A DNA stretch of 64,000 bases. Source: Planctomycetota bacterium (GTDB lineage Bacteria; Planctomycetota; Phycisphaerae; Phycisphaerales; UBA1924). The position numbers and the translations under genes were made by a program. The notes beneath the pieces were generated by a model. That model saw only the letters and a list, made by a program, of their open reading frames with translations. It was not told where the DNA came from and did no database searches. This document shows positions 37,075 through 46,827 of the stretch, piece by piece; positions within the stretch are counted from its first letter, which is position 1; every line of letters begins with the position of its first letter. Location of the stretch: positions 186,001 to 250,000 of the forward strand of contig JAFLCN010000003.1 in NCBI GenBank assembly GCA_017303555.1, written 5' to 3'.

Positions 37075-38073
37075 ATGAGCAACGGATCGATCAAGACGGT
37101 GGCGGTGACGGGCGCGACGGGTTTCGTCGGGAGCGAAGTGGTCGCCGAACTCGTTCGACGCGGATTCGCCGTGCGTGCGCTCGTGCGGGATCGGAAGAAA
37201 GCCGCGGCCGTTCTGCCCCGCGCCTCCGGCGGTGCAGCCATCAGCCTGGTCGAAGGCGACATCCACGACGGCGTTTCGGCCGTCGCGCTCCTCGAAGGGG
37301 CGCAGGCGTGCATCCACCTGATCGGGATTCTGCGCGAAGGCCGCGGCGGCGTGACCTTCCACCGGATGCACGTCGCGTCCACCCGCATCATCGTCGAGGC
37401 CTGCCAGGCCGCCGGCATCAAGCGCTACCTGCACATGTCCGCGCTGGGCGTGAGCGATCAGGGCATCTGCCCGTACCAGACCACCAAGTGGGAAGCCGAG
37501 CAGATCGTGCGTCGCAGCGGGCTTGATTGGACGATCTTCCGCCCGGGTCTCATCCACGGCGCGAAGAGCGAGTTCATGAAGACCGCGACGCAGTGGGTCA
37601 AGGGCGAGACGCAGCCCTGGTTCTTCCTTCCCTATTTCACCCGCGGTTCGGAAGAAAAGAACGTGCCATTGGGAGGCGTTTCCCGCGTCATCCCGGTGGT
37701 GCAGCCGGTCGCCGTCGAAGATGTTGCGAACGCGTACGTCTCGGCGCTCGAGCGCGATGGGGCCGTCGGCGAGACGTACAACCTCGTCGGCACCGAGAAG
37801 ATCAGTTGGCCCGAGATGCTGCACGAGATCCGCGATCACGTGCACGGTGCCAATGAGTACCTGAACGCGTTCGGCGTCCCGTCCGAAGCCGCGGCGATCC
37901 AGGCCACGGCGGCGCAGTACCTGGGCCTTGGTTCTCTGCTGCCCTTCGATCGCGGCATGGCGCTGATGGGCGGACAGGACAGCACCGCCGAAACCGAGAA
38001 GGTGAAGGCGCAGCTCGGGCTGAACGCGAGGCCGTTCCGTTCCAGTTTCCGCCAGTACGCCGGTTCGCTTTGA
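37075..38073 (+). CDS. NAD(P)-binding SDR protein, NDUFA9-like
   Basis: 332 residues from ATG 37075, preceded by GAGGAAC. Extended/atypical short-chain dehydrogenase with TGATGFVGSEVV (dinucleotide glycine motif), VEGDIHDG, HLIGILREG and the variant active site YQTTKWEAEQI (Tyr/Lys). The closest familiar group is the complex I accessory-subunit NDUFA9-like epimerases, in which 'GVTFHRMHVASTRIIVEACQAAGIKRYLHMSALG' is typical. The substrate is unknown. It stands 79 nt before rnr on the same strand. Confidence 0.85.
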   Translation: MSNGSIKTVAVTGATGFVGSEVVAELVRRGFAVRALVRDRKKAAAVLPRASGGAAISLVEGDIHDGVSAVALLEGAQACIHLIGILREGRGGVTFHRMHVASTRIIVEACQAAGIKRYLHMSALGVSDQGICPYQTTKWEAEQIVRRSGLDWTIFRPGLIHGAKSEFMKTATQWVKGETQPWFFLPYFTRGSEEKNVPLGGVSRVIPVVQPVAVEDVANAYVSALERDGAVGETYNLVGTEKISWPEMLHEIRDHVHGANEYLNAFGVPSEAAAIQATAAQYLGLGSLLPFDRGMALMGGQDSTAETEKVKAQLGLNARPFRSSFRQYAGSL

Positions 38074-38152
38074 GCAGATTTCAGGCAGGGAACACGAGTT
38101 TCTACGCGTCGGGCGGATCGGCCGTTCCGCCAGAGTCGCTATTGTCCCCCCT

Positions 38153-40642
38153 ATGAGTCTGCGTTTTCGCAAGCGGCTACTGGAACATCTCAAACACGAC
38201 GACTACACGGCACGCAGCGTGGGGCAGCTCCGCGACGACCTGGGTGTTGCCGAGGCCGATCGGGCCGAGTTCGACGAGGCGATCGACGAGCTGAAAACCG
38301 AGAAACTGATCGAGATCGCGCCCAACGGCGCGATCGGATTGCCCTCACTCTCCAGCCGCGGCGGATTTGTGGTCGGCAAGTTCCGCAAGGCGATGAAAGG
38401 CTTCGGCTTTGTCGAGCCCCAGGAAGCCGTCCGCGAAGGATCGATCTTCATCCCGCCCGATGCAACCAGCGACGCTCTGACCGGCGACACCGTCAAGGTC
38501 GCGGTGCGCCGCGATTCCGGGCGCGAGCGCTCGGGCTACGGCGACGGCCCGCAGTTTGTCGGCGAGATCGTCGAGATCGTGCAGCGCAAGCGCAGCCGGT
38601 TCACCGGCGAGCTCGTGAAGCGGGGCGGGCAGTGGCTCGTTTTCCCCGACGGACGCGAGGTGACCGAACCGATCGTCGTGCGCGATGCCGCGGCAAAGAA
38701 CGCGCCCGAGGGCACCAAGGTCGTCATCGAACTGGTGGTGTACCCGCAGGGGCAGGTGCTCGGCGAGGGTGTGATCACCAAGGTGCTCGGCGATGCGGGG
38801 CGGCCCGATGTCGAGACCGAGGCCGTGATCGCGGCGTTCGATCTCCCCGGCGAATTTCCGGAAGAGTGCAACGACCAGGCACGCGAGGTCACGGTCGAAT
38901 ACGACCGGCGGATGGCCGAGTTCCACAAGAACGGCGCGAAGAGCTTCGATGCCGAGGGGTGGGGCGGACGCGCCGATCTCACGCAGGACTACATCATCAC
39001 GATCGATCCGCCGGATGCAAAGGATTATGACGACGCGATCTCGATCGAGAAGCTCCCCGACGGAGGCTGGAAACTCGGCGTTCATATCGCGGACGTCGCG
39101 TATTTCATCCCGCCGGGATCCGCGATCGATGAAGAGGCGAAAGACCGCTGCAACAGCGTGTACCTGCCCCGGCGCGTCATCCCGATGATCCCGGAGCTCC
39201 TGAGCAACGGCATCTGCTCGCTCCAGGAAGGCGTGCATCGTTTCTGCAAGTCCGCGTACATGACGTACGACAAGATGGGCGTGGTGAAGTCCGAAGGCGT
39301 GCAGAACACGCTGATCAAGAGCGCGAAGCGGCTGACGTATCTCGAAGCCCAAGCCTTGATCGACGGCGATTTCAACGAGGCGCGCCGGCATTCCAAGACT
39401 CTGCCCAAGTACACCGATCAACTGCTCGAGACCCTGGCCGAAATGAACGCGTGCGCCAAGGCGATCGAGGGCCGCCGGAACCGGCAGGGCATGATCAGCC
39501 TGGAACTGCCCGAGGTGGTGCTGATCTACGACGACAACGGGCACGTGATCGATGCGGAGCGCGAAGACTCGGCGTACACGCACAAGCTGATCGAGATGTT
39601 CATGGTCGAGGCCAACGAAGTTCTGGCCCGCCTGTTCGAGAAGATGGATGTGCCGCTGCTCCGACGCACCCACCCGGATCCGACGCCGGGCGACGTCGAT
39701 GGCCTGCGCAAGGCCGCGATGGTGGCGGGGTTCAAGATCCCGAAGAACCCGACGCGCGAGGAGCTGCAGAGCCTCCTGAACGCGACACGCGGAACCCCCG
39801 CGAGCCGCGCCGTCCACATGGCGGTGCTCCGCACGATGAGCAAGGCGGAGTATTCGCCCGCGCTCATCGGCCACTTCGCGCTCGCGAGCGAGGCGTACGC
39901 CCACTTCACCAGCCCGATCCGGCGCTACGCCGATCTCACAGTCCACCGCGCGCTCGCGGAATACCTGCGCCAGACCCACAACGCAACAAACCGGCCCAAG
40001 AGCGACGGCGAGCGCAAAGCCCTCGGCCGCAAGCTGCGCGATTCGGACATGTGCCCCGACGAAGAAACGCTCCTCCAGATCGGGCGTCACGCGACGATGC
40101 GCGAAGAGAACGCCGAATCGGCCGAGCGGTCGCTCCGGCAGTTCCTCGTGCTCCAACTGCTCGAAAAGCACGTCGGCGAGAGCTTCAAAGGCGTCATCAC
40201 CGGCGTTTCGCCAAAGGGCGTTTTCGTCCAGATCGACAAGTACCTGGCGGAGGGCTTCGTGAAGAAGGAAGACCTGCCCGGCGACGTCACGCGCGAGAAC
40301 CTCGCTCCTTTCTGGAAGGTCGATCCGCGAACCGGCGCTCTGGTCGATCAGCGCTCCGGTCGTTCGTACAACATGGGCGACACGGTCAGCGTGAAGGTGG
40401 TGGCGGTGGACCTGCCGACACGCCGCATGGATCTCGTCGTGGACGCCGGCGAATCGCGTGCTGCGGGCAAGGCCAAGCAGGTCGCACCGAAGCTCGGGCT
40501 CGGGGGCGGTTTCGCAAAGGGGCAGGGCGCGGGCTTCGGCGATATGGGCGGCCCGGGCCGCACCGGATCGCAACGCCGCAGCCAGAAGAGCAAGAACCGG
40601 GACAAGGGCAAGCCGAACTGGCGCCGGGACAAAGGGCGCTAA
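38153..40642 (+). CDS. rnr: Ribonuclease R
   Basis: Processive 3'-5' exoribonuclease for structured RNA. 829 residues. An N-terminal helix-turn-helix (residues 1-70), cold-shock/OB domains, and the RNB core with TIDPPDAKDYDDAIS (catalytic aspartates) and VYLPRRVIPMIPELLSNGICSL are followed by SPIRRYADLTVHRAL. An S1 domain lies near residues 645-735 (HVGESFKGVITGVSPKGVFVQI). The basic Gly/Lys/Arg tail of about 50 residues probably binds RNA or ribosomes. The RsbU-like gene follows 66 nt later. Confidence 0.95.
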   Translation: MSLRFRKRLLEHLKHDDYTARSVGQLRDDLGVAEADRAEFDEAIDELKTEKLIEIAPNGAIGLPSLSSRGGFVVGKFRKAMKGFGFVEPQEAVREGSIFIPPDATSDALTGDTVKVAVRRDSGRERSGYGDGPQFVGEIVEIVQRKRSRFTGELVKRGGQWLVFPDGREVTEPIVVRDAAAKNAPEGTKVVIELVVYPQGQVLGEGVITKVLGDAGRPDVETEAVIAAFDLPGEFPEECNDQAREVTVEYDRRMAEFHKNGAKSFDAEGWGGRADLTQDYIITIDPPDAKDYDDAISIEKLPDGGWKLGVHIADVAYFIPPGSAIDEEAKDRCNSVYLPRRVIPMIPELLSNGICSLQEGVHRFCKSAYMTYDKMGVVKSEGVQNTLIKSAKRLTYLEAQALIDGDFNEARRHSKTLPKYTDQLLETLAEMNACAKAIEGRRNRQGMISLELPEVVLIYDDNGHVIDAEREDSAYTHKLIEMFMVEANEVLARLFEKMDVPLLRRTHPDPTPGDVDGLRKAAMVAGFKIPKNPTREELQSLLNATRGTPASRAVHMAVLRTMSKAEYSPALIGHFALASEAYAHFTSPIRRYADLTVHRALAEYLRQTHNATNRPKSDGERKALGRKLRDSDMCPDEETLLQIGRHATMREENAESAERSLRQFLVLQLLEKHVGESFKGVITGVSPKGVFVQIDKYLAEGFVKKEDLPGDVTRENLAPFWKVDPRTGALVDQRSGRSYNMGDTVSVKVVAVDLPTRRMDLVVDAGESRAAGKAKQVAPKLGLGGGFAKGQGAGFGDMGGPGRTGSQRRSQKSKNRDKGKPNWRRDKGR

Positions 40643-40708
40643 CGATCTTCTTTCGCGACTCGACCGGCGTGCCGCACCTGGTCGCGGCGCGATCCGTAGA
40701 CTCTCCGC

Positions 40709-42085
40709 GTGACCGCACGCGACCTTTCCAGCAGCCCGCGCATCCGCATCATCGTCGATCTGCTGCGCGATGCCAGCCTCGCACGCGAACCCGCGGATGT
40801 TTTCAAAGTCTTCGGGCCGCGCATGTGGCGCATCCGGCCCATGGAGTTTTTCATCTCGGTTTCGACGCGGGGCCTCCCGACCGGCAGCTACAAGGTCACC
40901 CGCTATTACGACGTCCGCGAGTTCCAGCGCCGGGCCGATTCCGGCGAGGGCGGCCTGCCCGAAACCGTCAACCCGAATCCCTGGGCCACTTTTCACCAGT
41001 TGCCGACGCACACCAGCGGCTTCGTCGCCGAGTGCATCAAGGGCGGCACGCCCAAGATTTTCACCGATCTCGACATCCCCGACGACCCGGTCTTTGGCTC
41101 GCTGCTCTCCGAATACAAAAGCGCGATCGCCAGCCCTCTCTACGACCGGGGCGAGGTGCTGAACTGGTCGATCCAGCTCCGGCGCGCCGCCAACGCGTTC
41201 GATGAGCAGATTTTCGAAGACGCGATGATGATGGGAAACCTCATCGGCGCGATCACGCGGAATCTGGTCGCGCTCAAAGAAGTCGAACGGCTGAACACCG
41301 CGCTGAACTCGCAATTCGAGGAAGTGGCGCGGGTCCAGCAATCGCTGCTTCCCGAAAAGATGCCCGATGTTCCCGGTCTTGCCGTCGCGACCAGCTACCT
41401 CACCAGCGACCAGGCGGGGGGCGATTACTACGACTTCCTCCCCATGCCCGGCGGCCGCCTCGGCATCCTCGTCGCCGATGTCTCCGGCCACGGCGCGGGC
41501 GCCGCGACGATCATGGCGATGCTCCGGGCGATCCTGCACTGCTACTCGGGAGGCGACGGCAGTGCCGCGGGCGTCCTCCGCTTCGCCAATCACCGCCTGC
41601 TCGCTTCCCGGCTCGAGGGCAATTTCGTTACGGCGTTCTTCGGTGTCTTCGATCCGCAGACGGCGCGGCTCAACTACGCCTCCGCCGGGCACAACCCGCC
41701 CCGCTTTCTGACGGCGGCAACCCGCGCGATCCGCGCCATCGACGATGGCGCAGGACTTCCCCTGGGCATCGCCGAAGACCTCGATGTCGTCAGCGAAGAT
41801 CTGCAGCTTTTTCCCGGCGATTCGATCCTTCTCTACACCGACGGAATCACCGAAGCCTTCGGGCGCGATGCCCGCCCCGGAAACCCCGACATGTTCGGCG
41901 AGGAAAGGCTCGATGCCGCGATCCGCGCCAGCGACGGCCGTCCGGACACGATCATCGAGAACATCCATCGCGCCCTCTTCGCGCACACCCACGCCCGCAC
42001 GCGGGCGGACGATCAGACTCTGGTCGCGCTCCAGTACGTCGGGCCCGACCGCTGCCTGTACCCGCCCCTTCGACGCGAGGTGTAG
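40709..42085 (+). CDS. PP2C-type phosphatase (RsbU/SpoIIE-like) with N-terminal GAF-like domain
   Basis: 458 residues from GTG 40709. Residues about 25-195 look like a GAF sensor; a short coiled linker (NTALNSQFEEVARVQQSLLPEKMP) leads to the SpoIIE phosphatase domain: GGDYYDFLPM, ILVADVSGHGAGAA, YASAGHNPP, LLYTDGITEAF, and DDQTLVAL at the end. The QQSLLP motif in the linker is typical of RsbU. It should dephosphorylate an anti-sigma-antagonist or act in a similar partner-switch; no such partner is nearby. The frame on the opposite strand (38345-42205) is a shadow. Confidence 0.9.
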   Translation: MTARDLSSSPRIRIIVDLLRDASLAREPADVFKVFGPRMWRIRPMEFFISVSTRGLPTGSYKVTRYYDVREFQRRADSGEGGLPETVNPNPWATFHQLPTHTSGFVAECIKGGTPKIFTDLDIPDDPVFGSLLSEYKSAIASPLYDRGEVLNWSIQLRRAANAFDEQIFEDAMMMGNLIGAITRNLVALKEVERLNTALNSQFEEVARVQQSLLPEKMPDVPGLAVATSYLTSDQAGGDYYDFLPMPGGRLGILVADVSGHGAGAATIMAMLRAILHCYSGGDGSAAGVLRFANHRLLASRLEGNFVTAFFGVFDPQTARLNYASAGHNPPRFLTAATRAIRAIDDGAGLPLGIAEDLDVVSEDLQLFPGDSILLYTDGITEAFGRDARPGNPDMFGEERLDAAIRASDGRPDTIIENIHRALFAHTHARTRADDQTLVALQYVGPDRCLYPPLRREV

Positions 42086-42110
42086 AAAGTCCGCGCCGTA
42101 CGCTTCCGAC

Positions 42111-42584
42111 GTGTCGTACTCCCTGCCGCAGATCGAATGGTTTGCCAAGCCCGATCCGGATTCGGGCGAGGCGGGGCTGCGCTTCGAGTGCACCATGTGC
42201 GGCAACTGCTGTTCCGGTCCCGAGGGCTACGTGCTGGTCGACGATGCCGAGGTCCACGCGCTCGCAAAGCGGATCGGCATCACGCCCGCCGCGTTCCTCG
42301 CGACCCACACCCGCCACACCATCGCCGGCCGATCCCTGACGGAAAAAATCACCCCGCACGGCAACGACTGCATCTTTCTCGATCGAGAAAAGTTCCCCGG
42401 ACGCGCCGTCTGCGGCGTCTACGAAGATCGGCCCAAGCAGTGCCGCACCTGGCCGTTCTGGAAGAGCCTGCTCGTCAGCCGCAAGAGGTGGGAACTGGCC
42501 TCGCGGATGTGCCCGGGCATCAACAAAGGGCCGCGCTTCGACCCCGAAGAGATCGCGCGCCGACGCGCCGTGGTGGATATCTGA
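42111..42584 (+). CDS. YkgJ family cysteine-cluster protein (first of two)
   Basis: 157 residues from GTG 42111. The family (UPF0153/YkgJ, zinc- or iron-chelating) is marked by FECTMCGNCCSGPEGYVLV near the N-terminus, then CIFLD, VCGVYEDRPKQCRTWPFW and a final CPGIN. The cysteine pattern suggests a metal site; its role is not known. It starts 26 nt after the phosphatase gene. A paralogue with a weaker motif lies at 44257. Confidence 0.88.
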   Translation: MSYSLPQIEWFAKPDPDSGEAGLRFECTMCGNCCSGPEGYVLVDDAEVHALAKRIGITPAAFLATHTRHTIAGRSLTEKITPHGNDCIFLDREKFPGRAVCGVYEDRPKQCRTWPFWKSLLVSRKRWELASRMCPGINKGPRFDPEEIARRRAVVDI

Positions 42585-42614
42585 ACCAGCCGGTTCGCCC
42601 TTCGGCCCGCGCGA

Positions 42615-44132
42615 TCAAGGGCAGCTCAGGGCGTCATACAGGTTCGAGAAAACCACAAAATCCGCATCGTCCACAAAGCCGTCGGCGTTGAAATCCGCGG
42701 AGCAGAAGCCCGGCATCGAAGGCTCGGAACAGACAAACGTGTCGTACTGGAGCGCGAAAGACGGGAAATCGGCATCGTCCACCACCCGATCTCCGCTCAG
42801 GTCCGCGAGGCACGGCGCGACCGGGAGCGCCCAACTCAGCGTCTGCGTCAGAAGCGAATTCCGGATGACCGGATCCCGCACCATGCTCGTCTCATCCACA
42901 ACACGCACCGAAAGCGACGAGGCGCCCTTGCGCAGGTTGACCGAAGCGATGTTGAAACTCGCACCGGTTGCGCCCGGGATCGCCTCGCCATCGAGCAGCC
43001 ACTGAACGCCGAGCGGGTTGCTCGCTTTCTGAAGTAGCGTGATGCTCGCGCTGGAGAAAGGGGTCAGGATCGCGGATGTTGCGGGCGTGGGCGGACCGTC
43101 GATCGGGCGGACGATGCTGTAGATCGCAGCGATGAGCGCTTCTGCGGAGGGCAGGTTGAACTTCGGCCCAAGCGCCCGCATCATGGAATTCGGGCTCGGG
43201 CGGTACACGCCGGTAAGCGAATAGACCGCACCCTCGTACGTCGAGATCGGCCCGTCGAAGCCGGGAGTCGCATCATTCAGCCAGCGCCACCACTTGGTTT
43301 CGGCCGCTCCCATCGGTCCCGATGTCAGCGTGGAAGCGTTCGCGCCCCACGGTTCTTCCCCGTCGTACGCCGCAGGCCCGCCGTAGTCGTATTCATCCTC
43401 CAGATCGCCGAGCGAGTGACCCATCTCGTGGATCGCGATCAACGAAGCCGAGCCGTGGCCTCCGGCGGCGGTACCGATCTCGTTGCCCGGATAGCCCGCC
43501 CCGCCGTACTTTGTCGAATTCGCGAGCGCCAGGATCTGGTCGAACGGCTGGGGCGAGTTCGCGGCGTACTGATACGCCCGCGAAACGTTCACACAAAGCA
43601 GCCGCTCGATGTTCGAGCACCAGTAACGCATCTGGAGGGGAGTGCTCTTGTTGACCCCCGCAGTCGGATCGCCCGAAACGCCCGAAACCGTGCTGATGAC
43701 TTCGACCCGGAAAGGCTGGAAGTAATTCTTGTACGTCGTGAACGGCTCGTACGAAAAGAACGAGTTGAGCGTGTTGGCGGCGTGTGTCTGGTAGGTGCTC
43801 TGCTGCGAGGCAAGGTATCCATCGCCGACGATCACAATGTTGACGCGGTTGTTCGATGCGCCCCGATCGCCGAACGGACTCTCGTTGCCGTCGGTATCGA
43901 GCAGCGTGACCGGCGCCGGGATGCGTTCGATCGTGTGCTGCTGTTCCCGCGGGATGCGGGGGATGTCCGACTTGACGATGCAGGGCGTGCCCCCGGCGTG
44001 TTGGTGGCCTTGCACGGACGGGCCAGCCGGAGCGGGCTCGTGGGGAAGCGCCCGGCAGACCGACGCGCTGCCGGCCGAGGCCGCGATTGCGAGTGCCAAT
44101 GGAAGGCCATTTCTCCGAGAACCGGTGCTCAT
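42615..44132 (-). CDS. Secreted M64 (IgA-peptidase-like) metallopeptidase with GC-type dockerin pair
   Basis: 505 residues from ATG 44132; the signal peptide is about 28 residues (LPLALAIAASAGSASVCRA). The catalytic segment LIAIHEMGHSLGDLEDEYDYG gives HExxH plus a downstream Asp/Glu pair, the M64 zinc site. RVNIVIVGDGYLASQQSTYQ near the N-terminus of the domain is also typical. Two EF-hand-like repeats (D-R-V-V-D-D-A-D-F and D-G-F-V-D-D-A-D-F) end the chain with CP. It probably acts at or beyond the outer membrane. The gene lies between two YkgJ-type genes and is convergent with the first. Confidence 0.88.
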   Translation of the reverse strand: MSTGSRRNGLPLALAIAASAGSASVCRALPHEPAPAGPSVQGHQHAGGTPCIVKSDIPRIPREQQHTIERIPAPVTLLDTDGNESPFGDRGASNNRVNIVIVGDGYLASQQSTYQTHAANTLNSFFSYEPFTTYKNYFQPFRVEVISTVSGVSGDPTAGVNKSTPLQMRYWCSNIERLLCVNVSRAYQYAANSPQPFDQILALANSTKYGGAGYPGNEIGTAAGGHGSASLIAIHEMGHSLGDLEDEYDYGGPAAYDGEEPWGANASTLTSGPMGAAETKWWRWLNDATPGFDGPISTYEGAVYSLTGVYRPSPNSMMRALGPKFNLPSAEALIAAIYSIVRPIDGPPTPATSAILTPFSSASITLLQKASNPLGVQWLLDGEAIPGATGASFNIASVNLRKGASSLSVRVVDETSMVRDPVIRNSLLTQTLSWALPVAPCLADLSGDRVVDDADFPSFALQYDTFVCSEPSMPGFCSADFNADGFVDDADFVVFSNLYDALSCP

Positions 44133-44256
44133 AGTGCGATTCTCCCGCGCGAAGCCCGTGGAGACAAGCGAATCTCGCGATCCCGGCCAATCTTCATGTG
44201 CCCGGACGGCGACGATTTTGTGAACGTGAAGCCGGAGCGTCCAATAGGCTTGTTGC

Positions 44257-44721
44257 ATGCCCACGCAGGAAGCTTCACGGTGGCTGGAGGCGATCGATCG
44301 CCCTTCGCTGGTCGCGTCGCTGGAGGCGGTGTATGCCTTTATCGCCGATCAGATCGAAGCCCGCGGCCCGGCGTGCTGGGCCAGCGGCCGATGCTGCAAC
44401 TTCCGCCGGGCGGATCACCGGCTCTACACCACAGGTTTGGAAGCGGCGTACTGCATCGCCCGACTGGAACGACCCATCGAGCCCGGCGAACTCGACCGCG
44501 CGATCGAACGCGGAGGCTGCGTGTTCCAGCTCGCGAACATCTGCGGCGTCCACGCGATCAAGCCCAGCGGCTGCCGCGTGTACTTCTGCGACCGGTCGGC
44601 GCAGACCTGGCAGAATGAACTCAGCGAGCGAGCGGTGGAGGAGATTCGACGCATCCACGATCGGGAAAGAATCGAGTACCGCTACGCCGAATGGGGGGCG
44701 CTGCTGCGGATGTTCATCTAG
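44257..44721 (+). CDS. YkgJ family cysteine-cluster protein (second of two)
   Basis: 154 residues. GPACWASGRCCNFR near residue 38 and GGCVFQ, NICGVHAIKPSGCRVYFCD carry the cysteine pattern of the YkgJ group, in a variant without the CGNCC signature. It is divergent from the M64 peptidase gene, 124 nt away. The following ABC ATPase gene starts 20 nt after its stop and probably shares its mRNA. A metal-related role for the pair is a guess from family and neighbour. Confidence 0.78.
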   Translation: MPTQEASRWLEAIDRPSLVASLEAVYAFIADQIEARGPACWASGRCCNFRRADHRLYTTGLEAAYCIARLERPIEPGELDRAIERGGCVFQLANICGVHAIKPSGCRVYFCDRSAQTWQNELSERAVEEIRRIHDRERIEYRYAEWGALLRMFI

Positions 44722-44741
44722 CCGAGGCGGTACTCTTCGGC

Positions 44742-45521
44742 GTGCCGCTGGTGCTCCAACACGTCTTTTTCGGCTACGACCGCACCCGCCCGGTTCTCCG
44801 CGGCGTCAGCGTGGTCTTCACGCCCGGCAAGCTGGTGGCGATCATCGGACCCAACGGTGCGGGAAAATCGACCCTGCTCAGATTGCTCGCGGGCCTGCGC
44901 CGCGCGCAAACCGGAGAGGCGCTTCTGAACGAGGCGACAATCGCCGAGATCCCGGAGCGCGAGCGGGCCCGAAAGCTTGTCTATCTGCCGCAGCAATCGA
45001 ACGTGGCCTTTGATTACACGGTCGGAGAAGTCGTTTCCATGGGCCGTTATGCGCACGGATCGGGTGCGTCCGGCGCGACCGAGTCTTCGCTCCAGACCGT
45101 GGGTCTGGCCGAGCGGGCGGACGATCCGTTTCACACCCTGAGCGCCGGGCAGCAGCAGCGGGCCAATCTGGCCAGGGCCATCGCGCAGCTCGGGTTCAAC
45201 GCGAGGAACGAAGAGCGGTACCTGCTCGCGGACGAACCGGTGAGCGCCATGGATCCGCACTTTGCGCTCGCATCGATGCTGCTGCTGCGCGAGCTGGCGT
45301 CACGCGGCGTGGGCATCGCGGCCGTCGTCCACGATCTCTCGCTCGCGCTCCGCTTCGCCGACGAGGTTGTGCTGCTCGATCAGGCGGGCCGCGTCCATTC
45401 CTACGGCGAGACGGCCGATGCCCTCACGCCCGCGGCGCTCAAGGCCGTGTTCGAGGTTGATTTCGAGCAACTGAACGATTCACGGGGCAAGCCCGCGGCA
45501 TTCGTTCCCGCGCCGCTCTGA
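44742..45521 (+). CDS. ABC transporter ATPase, HmuV/BtuD-like (orphan)
   Basis: 259 residues from GTG 44742; ATG 44691 is in frame but would overlap the gene before. Walker A GPNGAGKST, Q-loop YLPQQ, signature TLSAGQQQRANLARA, Walker B YLLADEP and the H-loop VVHDLS are all present. The order and the LSLALRFADEVVLLDQAGRVHSYG ending fit the haem/cobalamin/ferrichrome importer ATPases. No permease or binding protein gene lies beside it. Convergent with serA, 2 nt from its stop. Confidence 0.85.
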   Translation: MPLVLQHVFFGYDRTRPVLRGVSVVFTPGKLVAIIGPNGAGKSTLLRLLAGLRRAQTGEALLNEATIAEIPERERARKLVYLPQQSNVAFDYTVGEVVSMGRYAHGSGASGATESSLQTVGLAERADDPFHTLSAGQQQRANLARAIAQLGFNARNEERYLLADEPVSAMDPHFALASMLLLRELASRGVGIAAVVHDLSLALRFADEVVLLDQAGRVHSYGETADALTPAALKAVFEVDFEQLNDSRGKPAAFVPAPL

Positions 45522-45523
45522 AC

Positions 45524-46777
45524 TCACCAAAGCACGCGGACCCGGATCGTCTCCGGAATCTCCGCAAGCTTGCGCCGGATCGCTTCGCCATCGCTCGGGT
45601 CGACATCGAGAACAACGTAGCCGATGTCCTCGTTGGTGCGGAGGTACTCGGCGCTGATGTTCGCGTTCATGCTCGCGATCAGCGTGTGCATCTTGCTCAG
45701 CACGCCCGGCACGTTCTTGTGGAAGTGGAGTATGCGGTGCGGGCGAACGGTTCTCGCGCCGTCGCGGATGAGCTGCTCGGGAAGTTCGACCTCGGGCACG
45801 TTGACCGCGCCCGTCGTCGAACCGATGTTCACGAACTTGATCAGCTTGTCGCAGACGTCGAGCGCGATCGCTTCCTGCGCCTCTTCTGTGCTGCCCCCGA
45901 CGTGCGGCGTCAGGAAGACGTTCGCCAGGCCCTGCAGCGGGCTGTCGAACTTCTCGCCCTTCGCGGCAGGTTCATCGGGGAAGACATCGAGTGCCGCGCC
46001 CGCGATGTGCCCGCTCTTCATCGCCGCCGCAAGGGCCGCCACATCGACCACGCTGCCCCGCGCGTTGTTGATCAGGTAACTGCCCTTCTTCATCCGAGCG
46101 AGTTCGGACTTGCCGATCATGCCCTCGGTCTGCTTCGTCGCGGGCACGTGCAGCGTGACAACGTCGCTGACTTCGAGCAGCTCCTTCAGGCTCCGCACCA
46201 TGCGTGCGTTGCCCAGCGCCATCTTCGAGATGATGTCGAAGAACACGACCCGCATGCCCATCGCCTCGGCCAAAACCGAAACCTGCGAACCGATGTGCCC
46301 GTACCCCACGATGCCGATCGTCCGGCCCCGCACCTCGTGCGATCCCGCGGCAGACTTGTCCCAGTCGCCCTTGTGCATCTGCATGGTTTTGTCACCCAGC
46401 CCGCGATGCAGTCCGATCGCTTCCGCGATCGTGAGTTCCGCCACGCTCCGCGTGTTGCTGAACGGCGAGTTGAAGACCGGCACGCCCCGCTTGCAGGCGT
46501 CATCGATCGCGATCTGATTCGTTCCGATGCAGAATGCGCCGACGGTGAGCAGTTTCGGAGCCGCCGCGAGGATCGCGGGCGTCACGTCGCTCTTGGAGCG
46601 GATGCCGAGCACATGCGCGTCGGCGACCATTGCCGCGAGCTTCTTTGCATCGGGCGCGCCGGCCATGCTCTGCACCTGAAAGCCCTCTGCCTTAAAAAGG
46701 TCATTCGCCCTCGGATGGATCGACTCCACCAGAACGACGTTGATTTTGGCTTTGGGATAGGAGGTCTTGGAGGTCAT
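45524..46777 (-). CDS. serA: D-3-phosphoglycerate dehydrogenase
   Basis: First enzyme of serine biosynthesis. 417 residues from ATG 46777. Substrate domain, then the NAD domain with GIVGYGHIGSQVSVLAEAMGMRVVFFD, and the catalytic Arg (NNARGSVVDV), Glu and His (FLTPHVGGSTEEAQ). A C-terminal ACT domain (about 340-417: NVPGVLSKMHTLIASMNANISAEYLRTNEDIGYVVLDVD) is the serine-binding feedback site, as in the short E. coli-type enzyme. It stands alone between the orphan ABC ATPase and uppP. Confidence 0.95.
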   Translation of the reverse strand: MTSKTSYPKAKINVVLVESIHPRANDLFKAEGFQVQSMAGAPDAKKLAAMVADAHVLGIRSKSDVTPAILAAAPKLLTVGAFCIGTNQIAIDDACKRGVPVFNSPFSNTRSVAELTIAEAIGLHRGLGDKTMQMHKGDWDKSAAGSHEVRGRTIGIVGYGHIGSQVSVLAEAMGMRVVFFDIISKMALGNARMVRSLKELLEVSDVVTLHVPATKQTEGMIGKSELARMKKGSYLINNARGSVVDVAALAAAMKSGHIAGAALDVFPDEPAAKGEKFDSPLQGLANVFLTPHVGGSTEEAQEAIALDVCDKLIKFVNIGSTTGAVNVPEVELPEQLIRDGARTVRPHRILHFHKNVPGVLSKMHTLIASMNANISAEYLRTNEDIGYVVLDVDPSDGEAIRRKLAEIPETIRVRVLW

Positions 46778-46827
46778 GCGGGCGGATTGTTGCATCGGCA
46801 ACAACCCGACGCACGTTCAGTCAAAAC

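Noticed and set aside
38345..42205. 1286-codon open frame on the minus strand
   Set aside because: It lies antisense to rnr and the RsbU-like gene, both clearly real. The protein is His/Arg/Asp-rich without motifs; long antisense frames are expected at this GC content.
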